Assembly: GCA_029567325.1 (NCBI GenBank)
Contig: JAKQLF010000179.1
Coordinates: 1-64,000, forward strand
Origin: Bacteroidota bacterium
Lineage (GTDB): Bacteria; Bacteroidota; Bacteroidia; Chitinophagales; Saprospiraceae
DNA: 64,000 bases
Reading direction: 5' to 3'
The first letter of the stretch is position 1; each line of letters starts with the position of its first letter. Under the pieces are notes generated by a model, which did no database searches, was not told the DNA's origin, and saw only the letters and a list, made by a program, of their open reading frames with translations. Shown in pieces: positions 9,332-18,234 of the stretch. The position numbers and the translations under genes are program-made.

Positions 9332-10612
9332 GTGAGTGATAACAAATTTTTGCGACTGTTGATATTGGGTTCGGTAGCCATTGTAGGCATCATCGCTGTG
9401 CAGTCCTATTGGCTATTGAAAACATGGGATCTCAAGGACCAGGAATTTGACACAACCATGCACATTGCCTTGCAAAAAGTGGCCATTGGCATTGCAAAAT
9501 ATAACGACACTGCCCTGCCAAAAACAAACTTAATACAGCGCAGAAGCTCCAATATTTATGCTGTCAACGTCAACAGTGCCATTGATCCGCGTATTTTAGA
9601 AGATTTTCTTTACCAAGAGTTTACCAATTTCTCATTAAACACTGATTTTGAATATGCCGTTTATGACTGCCACAGTGATGAACTCGTATATGGTAATTAT
9701 TGTAAATTTTCAAACCAAGAAAGTCTGGGTCCACCCGCAAACCTGCCGAAGTTTGAGGATTTGATCTATTATTTTGTGATCAAGCTACCCCAAAAAGAAA
9801 GTTTTTTGCTCTCAAATTTCAGGCAAAACATTTTCCTTGCTTTAGTTGCAGTATTAGCCTTATCCTATTTTATTTTCAGTTTTTTGGCCATATCTAGGCA
9901 AAAGAAATTGTCTGCGCTACAAGCAGATTTCATAAACAACATGACTCATGAGTTTAAAACTCCCCTCTCTTCAATAAAAATTGCTTCCCAAGCTTTGAGA
10001 TCTCATATGAGCATACGAGAAAATGAAAAACTTCTGCGGTACGCCGATATCATTTTTGCCCAAAACGAACGCCTCAATAGTCAAGTAGAACGCGTACTGA
10101 ATGTGGCAAAAGTAGAAGGAGAAGAAATGCAATTGGATCTTTCAAAATTCAATGTTGCTGCGGTTGCTGCAAAGATCGTTTCTGATGAAAATGCTAAATA
10201 TGGTAGAACCATTGTCACGTTCCAAAACTTCACTAAAGATGCCACCTTATGGGCCGATGAAGTGCATTTTACCAATGTTTTACATAACATTTTGGACAAT
10301 TCCATTAAGTATGCACAAGAAGTACCCGATATTCAAATCACACTGAAAAATCATGAAGAAACAGGGGAGCTGATGATTGAAGTTAAAGACAAAGGTATTG
10401 GTATTGATAAGGAGAATCTGAAGCGCGTCTTTGAAAAATTTTATCGCGTGAATACTGGAAACAGGCACGATATTAAAGGTTTTGGTCTTGGCCTTTTTTA
10501 TGTCAAAAACATCTGTGACGCACATGGCTGGACCATTAATATTTCATCGGAACTGGGTGTTGGAACACAATTTAAAATAACATTAAAAAGTAATAAAAAT
10601 GGAGGTAAATAA
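9332..10612 (+). CDS. rprX: Sensor histidine kinase, RprX-like
   Basis: 426 aa, GTG start. Two membrane helices (about residues 6-28 and 165-188) enclose a ~135-residue periplasmic sensor region. The HisKA box is NNMTHEFKTPLSS, with the phospho-acceptor His at about residue 206. The ATPase domain has the N box (NILDNSIKYA), the G1 box (KDKGIGID) and the G2 box (GFGLGLFYV). It overlaps the response regulator gene by 14 bases, so the pair is translationally coupled. The arrangement and partner match the RprX/RprY system of Bacteroidota. The signal sensed is unknown. A 13-bp inverted repeat upstream could be an autoregulatory site. Confidence 0.85.
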   Translation: MSDNKFLRLLILGSVAIVGIIAVQSYWLLKTWDLKDQEFDTTMHIALQKVAIGIAKYNDTALPKTNLIQRRSSNIYAVNVNSAIDPRILEDFLYQEFTNFSLNTDFEYAVYDCHSDELVYGNYCKFSNQESLGPPANLPKFEDLIYYFVIKLPQKESFLLSNFRQNIFLALVAVLALSYFIFSFLAISRQKKLSALQADFINNMTHEFKTPLSSIKIASQALRSHMSIRENEKLLRYADIIFAQNERLNSQVERVLNVAKVEGEEMQLDLSKFNVAAVAAKIVSDENAKYGRTIVTFQNFTKDATLWADEVHFTNVLHNILDNSIKYAQEVPDIQITLKNHEETGELMIEVKDKGIGIDKENLKRVFEKFYRVNTGNRHDIKGFGLGLFYVKNICDAHGWTINISSELGVGTQFKITLKSNKNGGK

Positions 10613-11279
10613 AATCCTATACGTGGAAGATGATGAGACTCTGGGATTTCTTACCAAAGAAGCAATGGAAGATGAAGGTTACCAAGTACAATTGTATGAA
10701 AATGGCGTTGATGCACAACAGGCATTCAAAAAAGAAGCTTTTGACATTTGTATCCTGGATGTGATGTTACCCAAAAAGGATGGTTTTGAACTTGCAAAAT
10801 ACATACGGACTCAAAATGCTCACATTCCCATCATCTTTGTTACCGCAAAATCTTTGACCGCTGATAAAATTGCAGGATTTGAAATTGGTGGTGATGACTA
10901 CTTGGTCAAACCCTATGAAATGGCAGAACTTTTGATGAAAATCAAGGTTTTCATCAGAAGAAAAGTAATTGTAGAACCTCCTAGCGACATCATCAAAATA
11001 GGCCAGCTGCTTTTTGAATATGGCAATTTGCAAATATCTCATGCTAATGGCACAAAATCTCTTACTCAAAGAGAAGCAGATTTACTATTTCTATTGCATT
11101 CACATAAAAATCAATTGGTAAAAAGAGAGACCATTCTTGAAAAACTGTGGGGAAGAAACGATTACTTCTTGGGCAGAAGCATGGACGTTTTCATCAGTAG
11201 ATTGAGAAAATTATTGAAATATGACCCACAAATAGAGTTGGAAAATATCCATGGTGTAGGATTTATTTTGAAAATATGA
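10599..11279 (+). CDS. rprY: Response regulator, OmpR family, RprY-like
   Basis: 226 aa. The receiver domain (about residues 5-118) has the acidic pair ED(D)E at 10-12, the phospho-acceptor Asp in ICILDVMLP (about 54), Thr in FVTAKS and Lys in YLVKPYE. The C-terminal winged helix (about 130-226) includes LTQREADLLFLL, LEKLWG and SMDVFISRLRKLL, typical of OmpR/PhoB DNA binding. It is phosphorylated by the overlapping upstream kinase. Targets are not evident, although the kinase promoter region carries an inverted repeat. Confidence 0.88.
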   Translation: MEVNKILYVEDDETLGFLTKEAMEDEGYQVQLYENGVDAQQAFKKEAFDICILDVMLPKKDGFELAKYIRTQNAHIPIIFVTAKSLTADKIAGFEIGGDDYLVKPYEMAELLMKIKVFIRRKVIVEPPSDIIKIGQLLFEYGNLQISHANGTKSLTQREADLLFLLHSHKNQLVKRETILEKLWGRNDYFLGRSMDVFISRLRKLLKYDPQIELENIHGVGFILKI

Positions 11280-11416
11280 AGACGATTTTCCTATTTGTAC
11301 ACGTAATTACATGAAAATATTACCTCTGGAAACAAGTAAAAACACTTTCCATCCGTTAAATAGTTTCTTAAACAGCTTTTGAATGCAATATTATCAGATT
11401 TAAATGGGAACAGTTG

Positions 11417-12046
11417 ATGTTATCAAAAAGCAATAAAAACCTAGTTTATATACTTCAATTTTTTGTCCTCATCCTAGTTTTGAGCGCCTGCAATCAGTAT
11501 GAAAAAACTTACTATGATGATGGAAAACTCAAAGAAAAGTATCAAATAAATAAGGATAAAGAAAAAGATGGGGCATATTTAAGATACCATGCTAATGGCA
11601 CTTTGGCAGAAGAGACAAACTATCAAAACGGATTACAAGAAGGTTTACGCAAGATATTTACTGAATCAGGTGATTTGGAATTTACTTCCACTTATGCCGA
11701 TGGTAAATTGAATGGACCAAGAAAGGTTTACTTTCCAACTGGCAAATTGAGGGTAGACAGCAATTATAAAGATGATCAACTCATTGGTACTTTTTATAAA
11801 TATTATGAGAATGGAAATTTGCAAGAAGAGGTTACATTTGTTGAAGGAGCTGAAAATGGACCTTTTGTAGAATATTATGACAATGGAGTTGTGAAATGGA
11901 AAGGAAACTATCTCAACGGTGACAATGAATTTGGACTATTAGAGCACTTTGACGTGACGGGTAAATTGATTAAAAAAATGCAATGCGACAGCACAAGAAT
12001 GTGTATCACAATATGGAAGGAAGACCAGGAAATCAAAAAAGGATAG
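11417..12046 (+). CDS. YwqK-like repeat lipoprotein (MORN-variant repeats)
   Basis: 209 aa from the ATG at 11417. The signal peptide ends in a clear lipobox (LVLSAC), so the mature protein is lipid-anchored. It then has about five copies of a ~22-residue repeat with the core YxxNGxLxEExxYxxGxxxG (for example YHANGTLAEETNYQNGLQEG and YYENGNLQEEVTFVEGAENG). This is the MORN-variant (YwqK) repeat. Databases often call it an antitoxin, but no toxin is present and I would not use that name. It overlaps porQ by 34 bases and may be co-expressed with it. Confidence 0.75.
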   Translation: MLSKSNKNLVYILQFFVLILVLSACNQYEKTYYDDGKLKEKYQINKDKEKDGAYLRYHANGTLAEETNYQNGLQEGLRKIFTESGDLEFTSTYADGKLNGPRKVYFPTGKLRVDSNYKDDQLIGTFYKYYENGNLQEEVTFVEGAENGPFVEYYDNGVVKWKGNYLNGDNEFGLLEHFDVTGKLIKKMQCDSTRMCITIWKEDQEIKKG

Positions 12047-13095
12047 TTATTGGTCTTTTACTTTTGCACTTATCCATCATTTTGATAGGTCAAATAGGGG
12101 GCAAAAATAACTTTGAATTTTTATCACTTCCTGCGAGTGCTCGTTTGACTGGTCTAGGTGGCAGTTTAATAACCATCATTGACAGTGACGTCAATTTGGC
12201 CATGGCTTCTCCTGCTTTACTCAATGAAAAAATGAATGGTTCGATTGCATTCAACCATAATTTTAATTTTGATGGCATCAATAATGGTCATTTTGCATAT
12301 GGAAGAAAAATAGAAAAGTGGGGCATCAACACACATGCAGCCATAAGTTATGCAAATTACGGGGAATTCATTGCAGCAGACGAAAATGGGGTGCAAACCG
12401 GTACCTTTAAGGCGAATGAGTTGGCCTTTACGCTTGGAGCATCCAAAGTGTTGAATGAAAAAATAACCGTTGGGAGCAATTTAAAAATGGCTTTTTCAAA
12501 TTTGGAAACCTACAAAGCAAGTGCACTTTTGATGGATTTGGGCATGGTATACTCCACACAAGAAGGGCGTATGAATATTGCAGCAGTTATCCAAAATTTG
12601 GGGTCAGAATTGACTACATACAATGGCACACGATATGGCCTGCCACTTAATATTCAAATAGGCTTGTCCAATAAACTGAAACACATGCCGCTCAGATTTT
12701 CAGTTATTTTCCACCAACTCCAACAGTGGTCAATCAGATATGATGATCCAAATAATCGAGATAATGTAGACTTGCTCGGCCAGCAAATAGAAAGTTCTGC
12801 ATTGTCCCAATCCATTGACAATTTTTTTCGTCACACCATTTTTAACGGCGAATTTCTACTTGGGAAAAACGAAGGTTTTGTCTTGCGCGCTGGATACAAC
12901 CACTTGAGAAGAAAGGAATTGCAAATCAGTCAGTTCAGAAGTTTAGGGGGATTTAGTTTGGGAATAGGTCTGAAAATCAAACAGTTCAGAATTGATTATG
13001 GAGTGGGCTATTTTCATTTAGCGGGTGGAACAAATCATTTGAGCATCGCAACCAAACTCAATAATTTCAAAAGTAAAACAGCACTTATTGAATAA
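12013..13095 (+). CDS. porQ: Type IX secretion system protein PorQ
   Basis: 360 aa from the ATG at 12013, which puts a good signal peptide (KRIVIGLLLLHLSIILIGQ) at the start; an ATG ten codons earlier is possible. PorQ is an outer-membrane beta-barrel of the PorV/UPF0164 type needed for the type IX secretion machine. The typical N-terminus is present (FEFLSLPASARLTGLGGS, then DVNLAMASPALL), as are alternating beta strands such as GINTHAAISYANYGEF. The C-terminus has LGGFSLGIGLKIKQFRIDYG. The overlap with the lipoprotein gene suggests translational coupling. Confidence 0.82.
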   Translation: MEGRPGNQKRIVIGLLLLHLSIILIGQIGGKNNFEFLSLPASARLTGLGGSLITIIDSDVNLAMASPALLNEKMNGSIAFNHNFNFDGINNGHFAYGRKIEKWGINTHAAISYANYGEFIAADENGVQTGTFKANELAFTLGASKVLNEKITVGSNLKMAFSNLETYKASALLMDLGMVYSTQEGRMNIAAVIQNLGSELTTYNGTRYGLPLNIQIGLSNKLKHMPLRFSVIFHQLQQWSIRYDDPNNRDNVDLLGQQIESSALSQSIDNFFRHTIFNGEFLLGKNEGFVLRAGYNHLRRKELQISQFRSLGGFSLGIGLKIKQFRIDYGVGYFHLAGGTNHLSIATKLNNFKSKTALIE

Positions 13096-13194
13096 TAATA
13101 CCAATAGGAACTGAATTACACCATTTTCTTGTTTCAAACTTAATCGATATCTTCAACGTTCAATTTCGCCAGAGCTAAGGCAGATTAATAAGAT

Positions 13195-13247
13195 GCTGCG
13201 ATAAGGGTATCGCAGTTCGCAGCTAAAATCGTTAGCGACGATTTTTT
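13195..13247 (+). terminator. Competing hairpins and a terminator in the porQ-PPIase gap
   Basis: The terminator is a 7-bp stem AAATCGT/ACGATTT (13226-13232 with 13238-13244) followed by three more T. Just upstream, TGCGATA (13197-13203) pairs with TATCGCA (13208-13214), and an alternative pairing GCTGCGA (13195-13201) with TCGCAGC (13217-13223) uses the same bases. The rest of the 288-base gap shows nothing else I can name. Confidence 0.5.
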
Positions 13248-13383
13248 AACGCTGCTCATTCTTCGATTTCAATCAAATTTTCTAAACAAGAATTCTGGTC
13301 AATCCAATTTCCGTTTGGTATAACTCTTCGTCCACGTCCTGCCTTCTCAAATATAGATTCAAATCAAAGCCCAGTTTTAACAC

Positions 13384-14304
13384 TTGAATACTATATTTAC
13401 GATCTCAAAAAAAATACCTGTGTTTAGGATTTTTATGGCTTTGATGATATTTGTTACTTTTGGATGCTCACGACCAATTGCTGACTTTGTTATCAATAAA
13501 TCGCACGACCAAGCTCCTGTCATTGCAAATTTGGTCAATGTTTCTCAAAATGCTGAAAAATACCTTTGGTCTTTTGGTGATGGTACAACATCAGAAGCAG
13601 AAAGTCCAAGTCATCGATACGTGCATTCTGGGAGATATACCATCAGTTTGGCAGCTCAAAAGGGGAAGAAGGTTCATGCTGTAAAAAAGGATATTTTTAT
13701 CGAAGCACCCACTGCCTGTTTAGTAGAAATTTCAACTTCATTGGGCAATATTACTCTGCAATTATTTGATAATACGCCTCTTCACCGAGATAATTTCCTC
13801 CGTCTGGTTGAGGTAAATTATTATGAAAACTTGCTTTTTCACAGAGTAATGCGAGGGTTTATGGTACAAGCGGGAGATCCAGATAGTAGAAATGCTTCAG
13901 CTGATCAACGTTTGGGTGGGGGCGGGCCTGGATATACCATTCCTGCAGAATTTATACAAGGAAATTATCATGTGAAAGGTGCCCTTGCAGCCGCAAGAAC
14001 TCCTGATGAAGTAAACCCACAAAAGCAATCTTCAGGTTCTCAGTTTTATATTGTGCATGGATCAGAGGTAAAACAAGATCAATTAGATATCTTGGCGCGA
14101 CAAAAAAGAATTGTTTATCAAAAAAGTGACATTGACCAATACCTGAGTGCTGGTGGAGCGCCACAGTTGGATAATGAATATACTGTATTTGGAAAGGTTA
14201 TTGCTGGTATAGATATCATTGATAAAATTGCAGCCAGTGTGGTCGATGCAAATAACCGTCCTCATATGGATGTAAAAATTTTGAATATTAGCCTTATAAA
14301 ATAA
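13384..14304 (+). CDS. Peptidyl-prolyl isomerase (cyclophilin) lipoprotein with a PKD domain
   Basis: 306 aa. The TTG at 13384 is preferred because it supplies the basic n-region (ISKKIPVFRIF) of the signal peptide; the first ATG (13435) would leave none. The lipobox-like FVTFGC gives Cys at about residue 28. A PKD-like domain follows (YLWSFGDGTTSEAESPSHRY, about 60-105). The cyclophilin domain spans about 120-305: FHRVMRGFMVQAGDP, GSQFYIVHG and FGKVIAGIDIID. It should catalyse proline isomerisation on secreted proteins in the periplasm. It starts 6 bases before ppgK after a 5-base gap and probably shares an operon with it. Confidence 0.87.
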   Translation: MNTIFTISKKIPVFRIFMALMIFVTFGCSRPIADFVINKSHDQAPVIANLVNVSQNAEKYLWSFGDGTTSEAESPSHRYVHSGRYTISLAAQKGKKVHAVKKDIFIEAPTACLVEISTSLGNITLQLFDNTPLHRDNFLRLVEVNYYENLLFHRVMRGFMVQAGDPDSRNASADQRLGGGGPGYTIPAEFIQGNYHVKGALAAARTPDEVNPQKQSSGSQFYIVHGSEVKQDQLDILARQKRIVYQKSDIDQYLSAGGAPQLDNEYTVFGKVIAGIDIIDKIAASVVDANNRPHMDVKILNISLIK

Positions 14305-14309
14305 TAATT

Positions 14310-15053
14310 ATGAGTAGAGTTTTAGGAATTGATGTAGGAGGTACAGGAATCAAGGGTTGTATCGTTGACACAGTGAAGGGTGTTTTCGTTGATGAAAGAT
14401 TGAAAATTTCTACTCCACAACCTTCCACTCCAGATGCGATGCTCAAGGCTGTAAAGAAAATAATCAAAAGTTTTGATTGGCAAGGAAAGCCCATTGGAGT
14501 TGGTTTTCCTGCAGTAATCAAGGATGGAAAAACGCACACTGCGAGCAATATTGATAAAACCTGGCTGGATTATCCCATAGTAGCTAAGTGGAGTACCGCT
14601 CTACAAACCGAAATCAAGTTTGTCAACGATGCAGATGCTGCAGGACTTGCAGAGATGAAGTTTGGCAAAGGCAAGGACGCCAAAGGTTTGGTCATCATGC
14701 TCACCCTTGGCACTGGTATTGGTTCTTCTCTTTTTATGAATGGTGAACTGGTACCCAATACAGAATTTGGCCACATCATTTACAACAGAAAAATTGCTGA
14801 AAAAACATTGTCCAATCTGGCTAGAGAAACAAGAAAAATCACTTGGAAAACTTATGGCAAAGAGCTCAACGGTTACTTGCAATATCTAGAGTTTATCCTC
14901 AATCCAGATCAAATCATCATCGGGGGAGGCATCAGTAAAAAGTTTGAACTTTATAGTAAATATTTTGCACTAAAAACGCCCATTACTTGTGCAGAATCCA
15001 TGAATGATGCCGGTATTATTGGAGCAGCCCTTGCCACCAAACTGCACTTCTAA
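14310..15053 (+). CDS. ppgK: Polyphosphate glucokinase (ROK family)
   Basis: 247 aa, the normal PPGK length. Phosphorylates glucose with polyphosphate or ATP. The phosphate-1 loop is LGIDVGGTGIKGCIVD at the N-terminus. Further motifs are VGFPAVIKDGK, the catalytic FVNDADAAGLAEMKFG (Asp of NDAD), and LTLGTGIGSSLFMNG. The C-terminus has IIIGGGISKKF. The TEFGHI segment is present, whereas the Cys-rich zinc motif of many ROK proteins is absent, as expected for PPGK. The scpA ATG follows its stop directly. Confidence 0.9.
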   Translation: MSRVLGIDVGGTGIKGCIVDTVKGVFVDERLKISTPQPSTPDAMLKAVKKIIKSFDWQGKPIGVGFPAVIKDGKTHTASNIDKTWLDYPIVAKWSTALQTEIKFVNDADAAGLAEMKFGKGKDAKGLVIMLTLGTGIGSSLFMNGELVPNTEFGHIIYNRKIAEKTLSNLARETRKITWKTYGKELNGYLQYLEFILNPDQIIIGGGISKKFELYSKYFALKTPITCAESMNDAGIIGAALATKLHF

Positions 15054-15803
15054 ATGCAAAGTTATAATATAAAAATATCCAAATTTGAAGGTCCATTTGA
15101 CCTCTTACTCTTTTTCATTGAAAGGGACGAGTTGGATATTTATGATATTCCCATTGCGACCATCACAGAAGATTTTTTGGAGTATATCAAACACTTGGAA
15201 ACATTGAATATTGATGTTGCAAGTGAATTTATATTGGTGGCGGCTACCTTGATGAAGATCAAAGCTCGTATGCTCATTCCAAGAAAAGAAATAGATGCTG
15301 ATGGCAATGAAATTGACCCCAGAGCTGAGTTGACACAAAAATTATTGGAATACAAACGTTACAAATCCATCATCGAGGATTTGGAGCAGATGGAATATGA
15401 GCGCTCATTAAAACATGGCCGAGGTAATTTGGGGGCTGAGTTGGCTGCACTTTCCAATAAAGCATTGGCCGATTCAGAAATCGAAAGCATTTCATTATAC
15501 AAGTTATTCCAAACCTTTGCCAGGTTGCTCGAGCGTTATGAATCACAAAGTAATAAAGTCGTCCATCGCATCATTCAGTATGAATACACAGTAGAGGGTC
15601 AATCTAAAATCCTCAAAGAAAAAATAGCAGGAAAAAGGGCCAATTTTGAAGAATTATTCAATGGCCTTTCCAATAGGATGGAGGCTATTGTCACCTTCTT
15701 AGCACTTCTGGAAATGCTCAATTTGCAATTGCTCAACATCATCCAGGGAACGGGTTCTAATAATTTCTGGTTGGAAGAAAAAACGGGCGACGAAGAAGAA
15801 TAG
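15054..15803 (+). CDS. scpA: Segregation and condensation protein A (kleisin)
   Basis: 249 aa. The kleisin subunit of the SMC-ScpA-ScpB complex, which compacts and segregates the chromosome. The N-terminal signature is clear: FEGPFDLLLFFIERDELDIYDIPIATITEDFLEY, then EFILVAATLMKIKARMLIP (binds the SMC neck). The C-terminal winged helix (RANFEELFNG..., IVTFLALLEMLNLQLL) binds the SMC cap. It starts at the base after the ppgK stop codon. Confidence 0.93.
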   Translation: MQSYNIKISKFEGPFDLLLFFIERDELDIYDIPIATITEDFLEYIKHLETLNIDVASEFILVAATLMKIKARMLIPRKEIDADGNEIDPRAELTQKLLEYKRYKSIIEDLEQMEYERSLKHGRGNLGAELAALSNKALADSEIESISLYKLFQTFARLLERYESQSNKVVHRIIQYEYTVEGQSKILKEKIAGKRANFEELFNGLSNRMEAIVTFLALLEMLNLQLLNIIQGTGSNNFWLEEKTGDEEE

Positions 15804-15876
15804 ACTTAAACATTTTCTGATCAACAGGCTTTGAGACTCAATGGTCTTTACTGTTTAGACAACTATCAATAAAAAA

Positions 15877-15906
15877 GGAAATACTGAATGTATTTTCCAT
15901 TTTTTC
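15877..15906 (+). terminator. Probable terminator after scpA
   Basis: A bulged stem GGAAATAC/GTATTTTCC (15877-15884 with 15890-15898) is followed by A and six T. It lies 75 bases after the scpA stop. Confidence 0.5.
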
Positions 15907-16057
15907 AGAGGAATTATATCATTTTTATTGTTATAAGCATCAATAAGCACGTTTTTCACTATTCAAGTAGATAATTGAATATTTGTTTAATTGTTGATAA
16001 CGCGTTATTATAAATTTCAAAATCTTCAAAAATCACCCTTAAACTAAATATACATTT

Positions 16058-16915
16058 ATGAAAATGCCAAGGCCCATAAGGTTAATATTTTTGATCATCT
16101 TGATGTCCATTTTGATTTTCCTGCGATTTTATTTTCCTACAGAAAGGTATACCGCTGAGCAAATCAGGATTGGTGGCATCGTACTTAATTTAGCCATTTT
16201 ATTATTAATCTTCAGGATTGTGATCGATTTTCTGATCCTTTGGTATAAGTTAGAACAAAGGCGTAGTGGCTCGGAAACAAAAGATAATTTGATCATTGGA
16301 CTCACCAATTTATTTCGAATTATTTCTGTAATGGCAACGATTTTAGCACTGATGTCTCTATCAGGCTTGGAGCTAAAGGATGTTTTTACAACTTTGAGTA
16401 TTGTTGCTGCTGCTATTGCCATCGTGACCAAAGATTTTATCACAGAAATCATCATTGGCATTGTAAACGGGTTTTCAACAAAAATTGAATTGGATGATTA
16501 TGTCAAAATCGGCGAACAAAAGGGTAAAATCATAGACATTGGTTTGCAAAAAATCACCCTACTCAATGACGAAGATGACCTCATATATATTCCCAATGTA
16601 AAATTTTACAATTCAGATGTCATAAACTATACGCGCAAAGACATCCGAAGGATGGGCGTGGAATTTCAACTAGATTTAAAATATTTGACTTCTGTCGAAG
16701 ATTTGGAAAAAAGGTTGACAAGATCCACAAGTGAAATGGCTACTTTTATAGAACCAGGCACCTACAATCTGAAAGTAATGAATATTACAAAGGATACTAT
16801 TGACTTCAATTTTCAATACACGATGATAGAAGTAAGTAGAGAAGTGCATAGGAAAATCAGGAAATTGGTACTGAGAAGTGTTGCCAATATAGTAAGAGTG
16901 GAAGAGCAAAACTAG
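16058..16915 (+). CDS. Small mechanosensitive channel, MscS family
   Basis: 285 aa. Membrane helices at about residues 5-25, 40-63 and 85-105 are followed by the pore-lining TM3 (DVFTTLSIVAAAIAIVTKDFITEIIIGIVNGFS). The MscS beta domain starts with LDDYVKIGEQKGKIIDIGLQKITL and contains IPNVKFYNSDVINYT. The C-terminal alpha/beta domain is short. The family opens on membrane tension to release solutes during osmotic downshock. The stop codon overlaps that of the convergent toxin gene. Confidence 0.88.
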   Translation: MKMPRPIRLIFLIILMSILIFLRFYFPTERYTAEQIRIGGIVLNLAILLLIFRIVIDFLILWYKLEQRRSGSETKDNLIIGLTNLFRIISVMATILALMSLSGLELKDVFTTLSIVAAAIAIVTKDFITEIIIGIVNGFSTKIELDDYVKIGEQKGKIIDIGLQKITLLNDEDDLIYIPNVKFYNSDVINYTRKDIRRMGVEFQLDLKYLTSVEDLEKRLTRSTSEMATFIEPGTYNLKVMNITKDTIDFNFQYTMIEVSREVHRKIRKLVLRSVANIVRVEEQN

Positions 16916-17358
16916 TTTTCATAGGTCCACTCTTCAAACCTTCTATTTTGACCAGGTTGCCTGAATGCAAAAGGTGGATCATTCTTTCGACATATCTGTT
17001 TTATTTCTTCCCAATGATTTGTAATGTTTTTAAAAGTGTCCCAAAAACTAGAGCCACCAGCTGGTTGCTTCAAAAAAATAATTCCTATTTTATTTTCAAT
17101 GTAAGATTGTCGTTCATGTTTATGCCTTTGAATATTTCTGTCAAAAGTTAAGACAATAGCATTTTCATCTTTTAACGCTTGGAATAATTCTATGTCTTTT
17201 GCCCCTTCATAAACTTCTTTAATAGAGAAGACTTCAATCGGTTTTTTTTCTGATTTGTTCAGATGACTTTGTATAATATTGAAAGCTTCAGCAAATTGTT
17301 TGGGAAGATTTTCGTCAATATATAATTTAAGCGGCTTGGGAACAGTATTCGATTGCAT
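16912..17358 (-). CDS. DUF5615 PIN-like toxin
   Basis: 148 aa. The N-terminus PLKLYIDENLPKQFAEAF is the DUF5615 signature, with the conserved Asp-Glu pair; IVLTFDRNIQRHKHER carries the second conserved Asp. This is a PIN-like nuclease fold, considered the RNase toxin of type II pairs with DUF433 antitoxins. The C-terminal ~60 residues are longer than in minimal family members. The start codon lies 32 bases inside the upstream antitoxin gene, so translation is coupled. Toxicity is inferred from family knowledge. Confidence 0.75.
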   Translation of the reverse strand: MQSNTVPKPLKLYIDENLPKQFAEAFNIIQSHLNKSEKKPIEVFSIKEVYEGAKDIELFQALKDENAIVLTFDRNIQRHKHERQSYIENKIGIIFLKQPAGGSSFWDTFKNITNHWEEIKQICRKNDPPFAFRQPGQNRRFEEWTYEN

Positions 17359-18007
17359 TATTCACTTGAGTAGTAGTTATTTCATAAGTTTCTGCAATAA
17401 ACTTTTTTGATTCTCCTCCCTTATACATTTCATAAATGGTTTCAGGATAAATTCTTGTGCCCTCAATCGTTACAGCTCCTAACTGTATTTCAGGATCACA
17501 TACTATTTTTTTAGTTTTACCTAGTGGCCAGAATCTAGAAGCCATTTCATCACCTCCAAACTCTAGATTTTTATAAAACATTTTAATAACTTCTAAGTTC
17601 GTTTGTTTGGTACCATCAAGAGAGATGGTATATCCATCTGGATGCTCAAAATAAATTTTCTTACCATCAGTTTTGAGACCATTGAGCACATTTTTATTTG
17701 CAAAGGGAAAAGCAGTATGAAGCATTATTGATAGTTCCTGATGAGCCTTCAAAATATTTTTTGATTGAACTCCTGATTCTGCAAATGAAGACATTAAATA
17801 AAACTCAATCATAGTATGAAAACTTACTGCCCTACTTTGATCAATCTTCCATGAATACTGTTCGTTAAAATCTTTTCCAAGTTTGTTATCCCAATAACTA
17901 ATCCATCTATTAATTTTATAATACGGAAGCCTAAGAATTTTTGCAATTTCTTTACTTGTGTATATTCCAACTCCTAAACTTATTTGATTTTCAAAATTCA
18001 TAGACAT
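17327..18007 (-). CDS. DUF433 antitoxin with an N-terminal DNA-binding-like domain
   Basis: 226 aa. The N-terminal ~50 residues look like a MerR-type helix-turn-helix (IYTSKEIAKILRLPYYKINRWISYWDN). The C-terminal ~60 residues are DUF433 (AVTIEGTRIYPETIYEMYKGGESKKFIAETYEITTTQVNNAI). The middle (FHTMIEFYLMSSFAESGVQSK) is helical. It is the first gene of the pair, overlapping the toxin gene by 32 bases, as in autoregulated type II systems. It is larger than minimal DUF433 antitoxins (about 75 aa). A normal MscS gene and tRNA genes flank the pair. Confidence 0.72.
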   Translation of the reverse strand: MSMNFENQISLGVGIYTSKEIAKILRLPYYKINRWISYWDNKLGKDFNEQYSWKIDQSRAVSFHTMIEFYLMSSFAESGVQSKNILKAHQELSIMLHTAFPFANKNVLNGLKTDGKKIYFEHPDGYTISLDGTKQTNLEVIKMFYKNLEFGGDEMASRFWPLGKTKKIVCDPEIQLGAVTIEGTRIYPETIYEMYKGGESKKFIAETYEITTTQVNNAIEYCSQAA

Positions 18008-18191
18008 TGATTGATTATACAGTAGGAACCAATAAATTATATAAATCGATCCAATATAACTGAAATTATTAAAATATTAATATCTCTAGATGGTCCAATT
18101 ATAAATAGCGATAATAAAAATGAGATGATACTTATGAAACCAACATAAGAGACTATTCATCTTTTGAGATGTATTAAATTCTTTAAAACAC

Positions 18192-18225
18192 AAAAGCCTG
18201 TAAATCAAATGACTTACAGGCTTTT
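18192..18225 (-). terminator. Terminator of the tRNA-Ser/tRNA-Pro transcript
   Basis: A 12-bp perfect stem AAAAGCCTGTAA/TTACAGGCTTTT (18192-18203 with 18214-18225). On the reverse strand it follows the tRNA-Pro gene within ten bases. Confidence 0.75.
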
Positions 18226-18234
18226 AAAGTTTGT

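Noticed and set aside
11414-12046. Calling the YwqK-like gene an antitoxin of a toxin-antitoxin system
   Set aside because: No toxin is adjacent; the repeats are MORN-variant and the protein is a lipoprotein, so a structural or secretion role is as likely.
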